Shown here: piece by piece, positions 9,391 through 21,304 of the stretch
Layout: each line of letters begins with the position of its first letter
How positions within the stretch are numbered: position 1 is the stretch's first letter
Source: Lepturacanthus savala
Lineage: Eukaryota > Chordata > Actinopteri > Scombriformes > Trichiuridae
Length of the DNA stretch: 64,000 nucleotides
Direction of reading: 5' to 3'
Assembly (NCBI GenBank): GCA_030544235.1
Contig: JARUPU010000029.1
Location: 1,116,001 to 1,180,000, forward strand
Notes under the pieces: generated by a model
The model's input: only the letters and a program-made list of their open reading frames with translations
Databases searched by the model: none
What the model was told of the DNA's origin: nothing
Made by a program: the position numbers and the translations under genes

Positions 9391-12300
9391 GTGAAATGGT
9401 ACAGTTTTGGATCAGAAATTCACCTGGAAAAGCTATTGTTTTCATGTGGTTTGTGTTTTAAAGTTTTTATTTCTCCATATGCATTCTCTCGGTCGGAAGA
9501 GCACCAATAGACCAAAAGCTATGTAGGCCTAATCAGTACAATATTTTTACAGAAAATCTTATTTACCTTTTACTATATGTAAAATGGTATAGTTTTGGAT
9601 CAGAAATTCACCTGGAAAAGCTATTGTTTTCATGTGGTTTGTGTTTTAAAGTTTTTATTGCTCCATATGCATTCTCTCGGTCTGAAGAGCCCAAAAAGAC
9701 AAAAAGCTATATAGGCCTAAATCAGTACAATATTTTTATAGAAAAACTTATTTACCTTTTACTTTATGTGAAATGGTATAGTTTTGGATCAGAAATTCAC
9801 CTGGAAAAGCTATTGTTTTCATGTGGTTTGTGTTTTAAAGTTTTTATTGCTCCATATGCATTCTCTCGGTCTGAAGAGCCCAAAAAGACAAAAAGCTATA
9901 TAGGCCTAAATCAGTACAATATTTTCATAGAAAAACTTATTTACCTTTTACTTTATGTGAAATGGTATAGTTTTGGATCAGAAATTCACCTGGAAAAGCT
10001 ATTGTTTTCTTGTGGTTTGTGTTTTAAAGTTTTTATTGCTCCATATGCATTCTCTCGGTCTGAAGAGCACAAAAAGACAAAAAGCTATATAAGCCTAAAT
10101 CAGAACAATATTTTTATAGAAAATCTTATTTACCTTTAACTTTATGTGAAATGGTACAGTTTTGGATCAGAAATTCACCTGGAAAAGCTATTGTTTTCAT
10201 CTGGTTTGTGTTTTAAAGTTTTTATTGCTCCATATGCATTCTCTCGGTTGGAAGAGCACAAAAAGACAAAAAGCTATATAGGCCTAAATCAGTACAATAT
10301 TTTTATAGAAAAACTTATTTACCTTTTACTTTATGTGAAATGGTATAGTTTTGGATCAGAAATTCACCTGGAAAAGCTATTGTTTTCATGTGGTTTGTGT
10401 TTTAAAGTTTTTATTGCTCCATATGCATTCTCTCGGTTGGAAGAGCACAAAAAGACAAAAAGCTATATAGGCCTAAATCAGTACAATATTTTTATAGAAA
10501 AACTTATTTACCTTTTACTTTATGTGAAATGGTATAGTTTTGGATCAGAAATTCACCTGGAAAAGCTATTGTTTTCATGTGGTTTGTGTTTTAAAGTTTT
10601 TATTGCTCCATATGCATTCTCTCGGTCTGAAGAGCCCAAAAAGACAAAAAGTTATATAGGCCTAAATCAGTACAATATTTTTGTAGAAAAACTTATTCAC
10701 TTTTACTTTATGTGAAATGGTATAGTTTTGGATCAGAAATTCACCTGGAAAAGCTATTGTTTTCATGTGGTTTGTGTTTTAAAGTTTTTATTGCTCCATA
10801 TGCATTCTCTCGGTCTGAAGAGCACAAAAAGACAAAAAGCTATATAAGCCTAAATCAGAACAATATTTTTATAGAAAATCTTATTTACCTTTAACTTTAT
10901 GTGAAATGGTACAGTTTTGGATCAGAAATTCACCTGGAAAAGCTATTGTTTTCATCTGGTTTGTGTTTTAAAGTTTTTATTGCTCCATATGCATTCTCTC
11001 GGTTGGAAGAGCACAAAAAGACCAAAAGCTATGTAGGCCTAAATCAGTACAATATTTTTACAGAAAATCTTATTTACCTTTTACTATATGTAAAATGGTA
11101 TAGTTTTGGATCAGAAATTCACCTGGAAAAGCTATTGTTTTCATGTGGTTTGTGTTTTAAAGTTTTTATTGCTCCATATGCATTCTCTCGGTCTGAAGAG
11201 CCCAAAAAGACAAAAAGCTATATAGGCCTAAATCAGTACAATATTTTTATAGAAAAACTTATTTACCTTTTACTTTATGTGAAATGGTATAGTTTTGGAT
11301 CAGAAATTCACCTGGAAAAGCTATTGTTTTCATGTGGTTTGTGTTTTAATGTTTTTATTGCTCCATATGCATTCTCTCGGTCTGAAGAGCCCAAAAAGAC
11401 AAAAAGTTATATAGGCCTAAATCAGTACAATATTTTTGTAGAAAAACTTATTCACTTTTACTTTATGTGAAATGGTATAGTTTTGGATCAGAAATTCACC
11501 TGGAAAAGCTATTGTTTTCATGTGGTTTGTGTTTTAAAGTTTTTATTGCTCCATATGCATTCTCTCGGTCTGAAGAGCACAAAAAGACAAAAAGCTATAT
11601 AAGCCTAAATCAGAACAATATTTTTATAGAAAATCTTATTTACCTTTAACTTTATGTGAAATGGTACAGTTTTGGATCAGAAATTCACCTGGAAAAGCTA
11701 TTGTTTTCATGTGGTTTGTGTTTTAAAGTTTTTATTGCTCCATATGCATTCTCTCGGTCTGAAGAGAACAAAAAGACAAAAAGCTATGTAAGCCTAAATC
11801 AGAACAATATTTTTTATAGAAAATCTCATTTACCTTTTACTTTATGTGAAATGGTATAGTTTTGGATCAGAAATTCACCTGGAAAAGCTATTGTTTTCAT
11901 GTGGTTTGTGTTTTAAAGTTTTTATTGCTCCATATGCATTCTCTCGGTCTGAAGAGCACAAAAAGACAAAAAGCTATGTAAGCCTAAATCAGAACAATAT
12001 TTTTATAGAAAATCTTATTTACCTTTAACTTTATGTGAAATGGTACAGTTTTGGATCAGAAATTCACCTGGAAAAGCTATTGTTTTCATGTGGTTTGTGT
12101 TTTAAAGTTTTTATTGCTCCATATGCATTCTCTCGGTCGGAAGAGCACAAAAAGACCAAAAGCTATGTAGGCCTAAATCAGTACAATATTTTTACAGAAA
12201 ATCTTATTTACCTTTTACTATCTGTAAAATGGTATAGTTTTGGATCAGAAATTCACCTGGAAAAGCTATTGTTTTCATGTGGTTTGTGTTTTAAAGTTTT

Positions 12301-13727
12301 TATTGCTCCATATGCATTCTCTCGGTCTGAAGAGCCCAAAAAGACAAAAAGCTATATAGGCCTAAATCAGTACAATATTTTTATAGAAAAACTTATTTAC
12401 CTTTTACTTTATGTGAAATGGTATAGTTTTGGATCAGAAATTCACCTGGAAAAGCTATTGTTTTCATGTGGTTTGTGTTTTAAAGTTTTTATTGCTCCAT
12501 ATGCATTCTCTCGGTCTGAAGAGCCCAAAAAGACAAAAAGCTATATAGGCCTAAATCAGTACAATATTTTCATAGAAAAACTTATTTACCTTTTACTTTA
12601 TGTGAAATGGTATAGTTTTGGATCAGAAATTCACCTGGAAAAGCTATTGTTTTCATGTGGTTTGTGTTTTAAAGTTTTTATTGCTCCATATGCATTCTCT
12701 CGGTCTGAAGAGAACAAAAAGACAAAAAGCTATGTAAGCCTAAATCAGAACAATATTTTTATAGAAAATCTTATTTACCTTTTACTTTATGTGAAATGGT
12801 ATAGTTTTGGATCAGAAATTCACCTGGAAAAGCTATTGTTTTCATGTTTTTTGTGTTTTAAACTTTTTATTGCTCCATATGCATTCTCTCGGTCTGAAGA
12901 GCCCAAAAAGACAAAAAGCTATATAGGCCTAAATCAGTACAATATTTTTATAGAAAAACTTATTTACCTTTCACTTTATATGAAATGGTATAGTTTTGGA
13001 TCAGAAATTCACCTGGAAAAGCTATTGTTTTCATGTGGTTTATGTTTTAAAGTTTTTATTGCTCCATATGCATTCTCTCGGTCGGAAGAGCACAAATAGA
13101 CCAAAAGCTATGTAGGCCTAAATCAGTACAATATTTTTACAGAAAATCCTATTTACCTTTTACTATATGTAAAATGGTATAGTTTTGGATCAGAAATTCA
13201 CCTGGAAAAGCTATTGTTTTCATGTGGTTTGTGTTTTAAAGTTTTTATTGCTCCATATGCATTCTCTCAATCTGAAGAGCCCAAAAAGACAAAAAGCTAT
13301 ATAGACCTAAATCAGTACAATATTTTTATAGAAAATCTTATTTACCTTTAACTTTATGTGAAATGGTACAGTTTTGGATCAGAAATTCACCTGGAAAAGC
13401 TATTGTTTTCATGTGGTTTGTGTTTTAAAGTTTTTATTGCTCCATATGCATTCTCTCGGTCTGAAGAGCCCAAAAAGACAAAAAGCTATATAGGCCTAAA
13501 TCAGTACAATATTTTTATAGAAAAACTTATTTACCTTTTACTTTATGTGAAATGGTATAGTTTTGGATCAGAAATTCACCTGGAAAAGCTATTGTTTTCA
13601 TGTGGTTTGTGTTTTGAAGTTTTTATTGCTCCATATGCATTCTCTCGGTCTGAAGAGCCCAAAAAGACAAAAAGCTATATAGGCCTAAATCAGTACAATA
13701 TTTTTATAGAAAAACTTATTTACCTTT
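9315..13727 (+). repeat. 4.41-kb block, copy 2
   Basis: This matches 4215-8626. Because 5,100 is a multiple of the 60-base line length, the first part could be compared line against line. I found G-to-T at 9472 (ttctcc), A-to-C near 9504 (caccaatag) and one extra T near 11811, after which the offset is 5,101. I noticed no other differences by eye, which implies well over 99.8% identity and a very recent duplication, or an assembly duplication. All rare markers (tcttgtgg, aatgtt, tactatctg, tcatgttttttg) are in the same order as in copy 1. Confidence 0.92.
12035..13099 (+). other. Duplicate of the 354-codon open frame, judged non-coding
   Basis: Same monomers and same translation as 6934-7998, at an offset of 5,101 bp. 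It lies just downstream of the extra T near 11811, which breaks the frame of the preceding monomers but does not affect this one. Confidence 0.78.
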
Positions 13728-15826
13728 CACTTTATATGAAATGGTATAGTTTTGGATCAGAAATTCACCTGGAAAAGCTATTGTTTTCATGTGGTTTATG
13801 TTTTAAAGTTTTTATTGCTCCATATGCATTCTCTCGGTCGGAAGAGCACAAATAGACCAAAAGCTATGTAGGCCTAAATCAGTACAATATTTTTACAGAA
13901 AATCCTATTTACCTTTTACTATATGTAAAATGGTATAGTTTTGGATCAGAAATTCACCTGGAAAAGCTATTGTTTTCATGTGGTTTGTGTTTTAAAGTTT
14001 TTATTGCTCCATATGCATTCTCTCAATCTGAAGAGCCCAAAAAGACAAAAAGCTATATAGACCTAAATCAGTACAATATTTTTATAGAAAATCTTATTTA
14101 CCTTTAACTTTATGTGAAATGGTACAGTTTTGGATCAGAAATTCACCTGGAAAAGCTATTGTTTTCATGTGGTTTGTGTTTTAAAGTTTTTATTGCTCCA
14201 TATGCATTCTCTCGGTCTGAAGAGCCCAAAAACACAAAAAGCTATATAGGCCTAAATCAGTACAATATTTTTATAGAAAAACTTATTTACCTTTTACTTT
14301 ATGTGAAATGGTATAGTTTTGGATCAGAAATTCACCTGGAAAAGCTATTGTTTTCATGTGGTTTGTGTTTTGAAGTTTTTATTGCTCCATGTGCATTCTC
14401 TCGGTCTGAAGAGCCCAAAAAGACAAAAAGCTATATAGGCCTAAATCAGTACAATATTTTTATAGAAAAACTTATTTACCTTTCACTTTATATGAAATGG
14501 TATAGTTTTGGATCAGAAATTCACCTGGAAAAGCTATTGTTTTCATGTGGTTTATGTTTTAAAGTTTTTATTGCTCCATATGCATTCTCTCGGTCGGAAG
14601 AGCACAAATAGACCAAAAGCTATGTAGGCCTAAATCAGTACAATATTTTTACAGAAAATCTTATTTACCTTTTACTATATGTAAAATGGTATAGTTTTGG
14701 ATCAGAAATTCACCTGGAAAAGCTATTGTTTTCATGTGGTTTGTGTTTTAAAGTTTTTATTGCTCCATATGCATTCTCTCGGTCTGAAGAGAACAAAAAG
14801 ACAAAAAGCTATGTAAGCCTAAATCAGAACAATATTTTTATAGAAAATCTCATTTACCTTTTACTTTATGTGAAATGGTATAGTTTTGGATCAGAAATTC
14901 ACCTGGAAAAGCTATTGTTTTCATGTGGTTTGTGTTTTAAAGTTTTTATTGCTCCATATGCATTCTCTCGGTCTGAAGAGCACAAAAAGACAAAAAGCTA
15001 TGTAAGCCTAAATCAGAACAATATTTTTATAGAAAATCTTATTTACCTTTAACTTTATGTGAAATGGTATAGTTTTGGATCAGAAATTCACCTGGAAAAG
15101 CTATTGTTTTCATGTGGTTTGTGTTTTAAAGTTTTTATTGCTCCATATGCATTCTCTCGGTCTGAAGAGCCCAAAAAGACAAAAAGCTATATAGGCCTAA
15201 ATCAGTACAATATTTTTATAGAAAAACTTATTTACCTTTTACTTTATGTGAAATGGTATAGTTTTGGATCAGAAATTCACCTGGAAAAGCTATTGTTTTC
15301 ATGTGGTTTGTGTTTTAAAGTTTTTATTGCTCCATATGCATTCTCTCGGTCTGAAGAGCCCAAAAAGACAAAAAGCTATATAGGCCTAAATCAGTACAAT
15401 ATTTTTATAGAAAAACTTATTTACCTTTTACTTTATGTGAAATGGTATAGTTTTGGATCAGAAATTCACCTGGAAAAGCTATTGTTTTCATGTGGTTTGT
15501 GTTTTAAAGTTTTTATTGCTCCATATGCATTCTCTCGGTCGGAAGAGCACAAATAGACCAAAAGCTATGTAGGCCTAAATCAGTACAATATTTTTACAGA
15601 AAATCTTATTTACCTTTTACTATATGTAAAATGGTATAGTTTTGGATCAGAAATTCACCTGGAAAAGCTATTGTTTTCATGTGGTTTGTGTTTTAAAGTT
15701 TTTATTGCTCCATATGCATTCTCTCGGTCTGAAGAGAACAAAAAGACAAAAAGCTATGTAAGCCTAAATCAGAACAATATTTTTATAGAAAATCTCATTT
15801 ACCTTTTACTTTATGTGAAATGGTAT
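13370..15826 (+). repeat. 2,457-bp duplication, copy 1 (13 monomers)
   Basis: This is one of two adjacent copies at exactly 13 x 189 bp spacing. It opens with two versions of a four-monomer module: P, a ttttgaag P, a ctttcactttatatg P then tttatg X, and a cctattt/caatctg/tagacc monomer. The second module (from 14114) carries aacacaaaaag at 14232 and ccatgtgcat near 14389, so it has lost CATATG there. N, Hs, P, P, X and N monomers follow. Homology with copy 2 starts after 13369 (c against t at 15826). Confidence 0.9.
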
Positions 15827-18383
15827 AGTTTTGGATCAGAAATTCACCTGGAAAAGCTATTGTTTTCATGTGGTTTGTGTTTTAAAGTTTTTATTGCTCC
15901 ATATGCATTCTCTCGGTCTGAAGAGCCCAAAAAGACAAAAAGCTATATAGGCCTAAATCAGTACAATATTTTTATAGAAAAACTTATTTACCTTTTACTT
16001 TATGTGAAATGGTATAGTTTTGGATCAGAAATTCACCTGGAAAAGCTATTGTTTTCATGTGGTTTGTGTTTTGAAGTTTTTATTGCTCCATATGCATTCT
16101 CTCGGTCTGAAGAGCCCAAAAAGACAAAAAGCTATATAGGCCTAAATCAGTACAATATTTTTATAGAAAAACTTATTTACCTTTCACTTTATATGAAATG
16201 GTATAGTTTTGGATCAGAAATTCACCTGGAAAAGCTATTGTTTTCATGTGGTTTATGTTTTAAAGTTTTTATTGCTCCATATGCATTCTCTCGGTCGGAA
16301 GAGCACAAATAGACCAAAAGCTATGTAGGCCTAAATCAGTACAATATTTTTACAGAAAATCCTATTTACCTTTTACTATATGTAAAATGGTATAGTTTTG
16401 GATCAGAAATTCACCTGGAAAAGCTATTGTTTTCATGTGGTTTGTGTTTTAAAGTTTTTATTGCTCCATATGCATTCTCTCAATCTGAAGAGCCCAAAAA
16501 GACAAAAAGCTATATAGACCTAAATCAGTACAATATTTTTATAGAAAATCTTATTTACCTTTAACTTTATGTGAAATGGTACAGTTTTGGATCAGAAATT
16601 CACCTGGAAAAGCTATTGTTTTCATGTGGTTTGTGTTTTAAAGTTTTTATTGCTCCATATGCATTCTCTCGGTCTGAAGAGCCCAAAAACACAAAAAGCT
16701 CTATAGGCCTAAATCAGTACAATATTTTTATAGAAAAACTTATTTACCTTTTACTTTATGTGAAATGGTATAGTTTTGGATCAGAAATTCACCTGGAAAA
16801 GCTATTGTTTTCATGTGGTTTGTGTTTTGAAGTTTTTATTGCTCCATGTGCATTCTCTCGGTCTGAAGAGCCCAAAAAGACAAAAAGCTATATAGGCCTA
16901 AATCAGTACAATATTTTTATAGAAAAACTTATTTACCTTTCACTTTATATGAAATGGTATAGTTTTGGATCAGAAATTCACCTGGAAAAGCTATTGTTTT
17001 CATGTGGTTTATGTTTTAAAGTTTTTATTGCTCCATATGCATTCTCTCGGTCGGAAGAGCACAAATAGACCAAAAGCTATGTAGGCCTAAATCAGTACAA
17101 TATTTTTACAGAAAATCTTATTTACCTTTTACTATATGTAAAATGGTATAGTTTTGGATCAGAAATTCACCTGGAAAAGCTATTGTTTTCATGTGGTTTG
17201 TGTTTTAAAGTTTTTATTGCTCCATATGCATTCTCTCGGTCTGAAGAGAACAAAAAGACAAAAAGCTATGTAAGCCTAAATCAGAACAATATTTTTATAG
17301 AAAATCTCATTTACCTTTTACTTTATGTGAAATGGTATAGTTTTGGATCAGAAATTCACCTGGAAAAGCTATTGTTTTCATGTGGTTTGTGTTTTAAAGT
17401 TTTTATTGCTCCATATGCATTCTCTCGGTCTGAAGAGCACAAAAAGACAAAAAGCTATGTAAGCCTAAATCAGAACAATATTTTTATAGAAAATCTTATT
17501 TACCTTTAACTTTATGTGAAATGGTATAGTTTTGGATCAGAAATTCACCTGGAAAAGCTATTGTTTTCATGTGGTTTGTGTTTTAAAGTTTTTATTGCTC
17601 CATATGCATTCTCTCGGTCTGAAGAGCCCAAAAAGACAAAAAGCTATATAGGCCTAAATCAGTACAATATTTTTATAGAAAAACTTATTTACCTTTTACT
17701 TTATGTGAAATGGTATAGTTTTGGATCAGAAATTCACCTGGAAAAGCTATTGTTTTCATGTGGTTTGTGTTTTAAAGTTTTTATTGCTCCATATGCATTC
17801 TCTCGGTCTGAAGAGCCCAAAAAGACAAAAAGCTATATAGGCCTAAATCAGTACAATATTTTTATAGAAAAACTTATTTACCTTTTACTTTATGTGAAAT
17901 GGTATAGTTTTGGATCAGAAATTCACCTGGAAAAGCTATTGTTTTCATGTGGTTTGTGTTTTAAAGTTTTTATTGCTCCATATGCATTCTCTCGGTCGGA
18001 AGAGCACAAATAGACCAAAAGCTATGTAGGCCTAAATCAGTACAATATTTTTACAGAAAATCTTATTTACCTTTTACTATATGTAAAATGGTATAGTTTT
18101 GGATCAGAAATTCACCTGGAAAAGCTATTGTTTTCATGTGGTTTGTGTTTTAAAGTTTTTATTGCTCCATATGCATTCTCTCGGTCTGAAGAGAACAAAA
18201 AGACAAAAAGCTATGTAAGCCTAAATCAGAACAATATTTTTATAGAAAATCTCATTTACCTTTTACTTTATGTGAAATGGTATAGTTTTGGATCAGAAAT
18301 TCACCTGGAAAAGCTATTGTTTTCATGTGGTTTGTGTTTTAAAGTTTTTATTGCTCCATATGCATTCTCTCGGTCTGAAGAGC
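15827..18383 (+). repeat. 2,457-bp duplication, copy 2
   Basis: This repeats 13370-15926 at an offset of 2,457 bp, including the aacacaaaaag and ccatgtgcat variants. One visible private change is ctctatagg near 16700 in place of ctatatagg. The match runs about 100 bp beyond one full period and ends at 18383, where 15927 (c) faces 18384 (a). Both ends lie in different parts of the monomer, as expected of homologous but unequal exchange between misaligned monomers. Confidence 0.9.
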
Positions 18384-21304
18384 ACAAAAAGACAAAAAGC
18401 TATGTAAGCCTAAATCAGAACAATATTTTTATAGAAAATCTTATTTACCTTTAAATTTATGTGAAATGGTATAGTTTTGGATCAGAAATTCACCTGGAAA
18501 AGCTATTGTTTTCATGTGGTTTGTGTTTTAAAGTTTTTATTGCTCCATATGCATTCTCTCGGTCTGAAGAGCACAAAAAGACAAAAAGCTATATAAGCCT
18601 AAATCAGAACAATATTTTTACAGAAAATCTTATTTACCTTTAACTTTATGTGAAATGGTACAGTTTTGGATCAGAAATTCACCTGGAAAAGCTATTGTTT
18701 TCATCTGGTTTGTGTTTTAAAGTTTTTATTGCTCCATATGCATTCTCTCGGTTGGAAGAGCACAAAAAGACAAAAAGCTATATAGGCCTAAATCAGTACA
18801 ATATTTTTATAGAAAAACTTATTTACCTTTTACTTTATGTGAAATGGTATAGTTTTGGATCAGAAATTCACCTGGAAAAGCTATTGTTTTCATGTGGTTT
18901 GTGTTTTAAAGTTTTTATTGCTCCATATGCATTCTCTCGGTCTGAAGAGCCCAAAAAGACAAAAAGTTATATAGGCCTAAATCAGTACAATATTTTTGTA
19001 GAAAAACTTATTCACTTTTACTTTATGTGAAATGGTATAGTTTTGGATCAGAAATTCACCTGGAAAAGCTATTGTTTTCATGTGGTTTGTGTTTTAAAGT
19101 TTTTATTGCTCCATATGCATTCTCTCGGTCTGAAGAGCACAAAAAGACAAAAAGCTATATAAGCCTAAATCAGAACAATATTTTTATAGAAAATCTTATT
19201 TACCTTTAACTTTATGTGAAATGGTACAGTTTTGGATCAGAAATTCACCTGGAAAAGCTATTGTTTTCATCTGGTTTGTGTTTTAAAGTTTTTATTGCTC
19301 CATATGCATTCTCTCGGTTGGAAGAGCACAAAAAGACCAAAAGCTATGTAGGCCTAAATCAGTACAATATTTTTACAGAAAATCTTATTTACCTTTTACT
19401 ATATGTAAAATGGTATAGTTTTGGATCAGAAATTCACCTGGAAAAGCTATTGTTTTCATGTGGTTTGTGTTTTAAAGTTTTTATTGCTCCATATGCATTC
19501 TCTCGGTCTGAAGAGCCCAAAAAGACAAAAAGCTATATAGGCCTAAATCAGTACAATATTTTTATAGAAAAACTTATTTACCTTTTACTTTATGTGAAAT
19601 GGTATAGTTTTGGATCAGAAATTCACCTGGAAAAGCTATTGTTTTCATGTGGTTTGTGTTTTAAAGTTTTTATTGCTCCATATGCATTCTCTCGGTCTGA
19701 AGAGCCCAAAAAGACAAAAAGTTATATAGGCCTAAATCAGTACAATATTTTTGTAGAAAAACTTATTCACTTTTACTTTATGTGAAATGGTATAGTTTTG
19801 GATCAGAAATTCACCTGGAAAAGCTATTGTTTTCATGTGGTTTGTGTTTTAAAGTTTTTATTGCTCCATATGCATTCTCTCGGTCTGAAGAGCACAAAAA
19901 GACAAAAAGCTATATAAGCCTAAATCAGAACAATATTTTTATAGAAAATCTTATTTACCTTTAACTTTATGTGAAATGGTACAGTTTTGGATCAGAAATT
20001 CACCTGGAAAAGCTATTGTTTTCATGTGGTTTGTGTTTTAAAGTTTTTATTGCTCCATATGCATTCTCTCGGTCGGAAGAGCACAAATAGACCAAAAGCT
20101 ATGTAGGCCTAAATCAGTACAATATTTTTACAGAAAATCTTATTTACCTTTTACTATATGTAAAATGGTATAGTTTTGGATCAGAAATTCACCTGGAAAA
20201 GCTATTGTTTTCATGTGGTTTGTGTTTTAAAGTTTTTATTGCTCCATATGCATTCTCTCGGTCTGAAGAGAACAAAAAGACAAAAAGCTATGTAAGCCTA
20301 AATCAGAACAATATTTTTATAGAAAATCTCATTTACCTTTTACTTTATGTGAAATGGTATAGTTTTGGATCAGAAATTCACCTGGAAAAGCTATTGTTTT
20401 CATGTGGTTTGTGTTTTAAAGTTTTTATTGCTCCATATGCATTCTCTCGGTCTGAAGAGCACAAAAAGACAAAAAGCTATGTAAGCCTAAATCAGAACAA
20501 TATTTTTATAGAAAATCTTATTTACCTTTAAATTTATGTGAAATGGTATAGTTTTGGATCAGAAATTCACCTGGAAAAGCTATTGTTTTCATGTGGTTTG
20601 TGTTTTAAAGTTTTTATTGCTCCATATGCATTCTCTCGGTCTGAAGAGCCCAAAAAGACAAAAAGCTATATAGGCCTAAATCAGTACAATATTTTTATAG
20701 AAAAACTTATTTACCTTTTACTTTATGTGAAATGGTATAGTTTTGGATCAGAAATTCACCTGGAAAAGCTATTGTTTTCATGTGGTTTGTGTTTTAAAGT
20801 TTTTATTGCTCCATATGCATTCTCTCGGTCTGAAGAGCCCAAAAAGACAAAAAGTTATATAGGCCTAAATCAGTACAATATTTTTGTAGAAAAACTTATT
20901 CACTTTTACTTTATGTGAAATGGTATAGTTTTGGATCAGAAATTCACCTGGAAAAGCTATTGTTTTCATGTGGTTTGTGTTTTAAAGTTTTTATTGCTCC
21001 ATATGCATTCTCTCGGTCTGAAGAGCCCAAAAAGACAAAAAGCTATATAGGCCTAAATCAGTACAATATTTTTATAGAAAAACTTATTTACCTTTTACTT
21101 TATGTGAAATGGTATAGTTTTGGATCAGAAATTCACCTGGAAAAGCTATTGTTTTCATGTGGTTTGTGTTTTAAAGTTTTTATTGCTCCATATGCATTCT
21201 CTCGGTCTGAAGAGCCCAAAAAGACAAAAAGCTATATAGGCCTAAATCAGTACAATATTTTTATAGAAAAACTTATTTACCTTTTACTTTATGTGAAATG
21301 GTAT
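18384..21304 (+). repeat. 13-mer HOR copy with a five-monomer insertion
   Basis: After the end of an Hs monomer, the order from 18461 is H-La-Pv-H-Lb-P-Pv-H-X-N-Hs-P-Pv. Then P-P-X-N-Hs (20915-21859) is inserted before the next complete unit. The 18461 H has tacagaaaatc instead of tatagaaaatc, a marker repeated in the H monomers at 22237 and 24691, so these three belong to one amplified lineage. The spacing from this unit to the next is 3,776 bp (20 monomers) instead of 2,454 because of the insertion and related losses. Confidence 0.85.
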
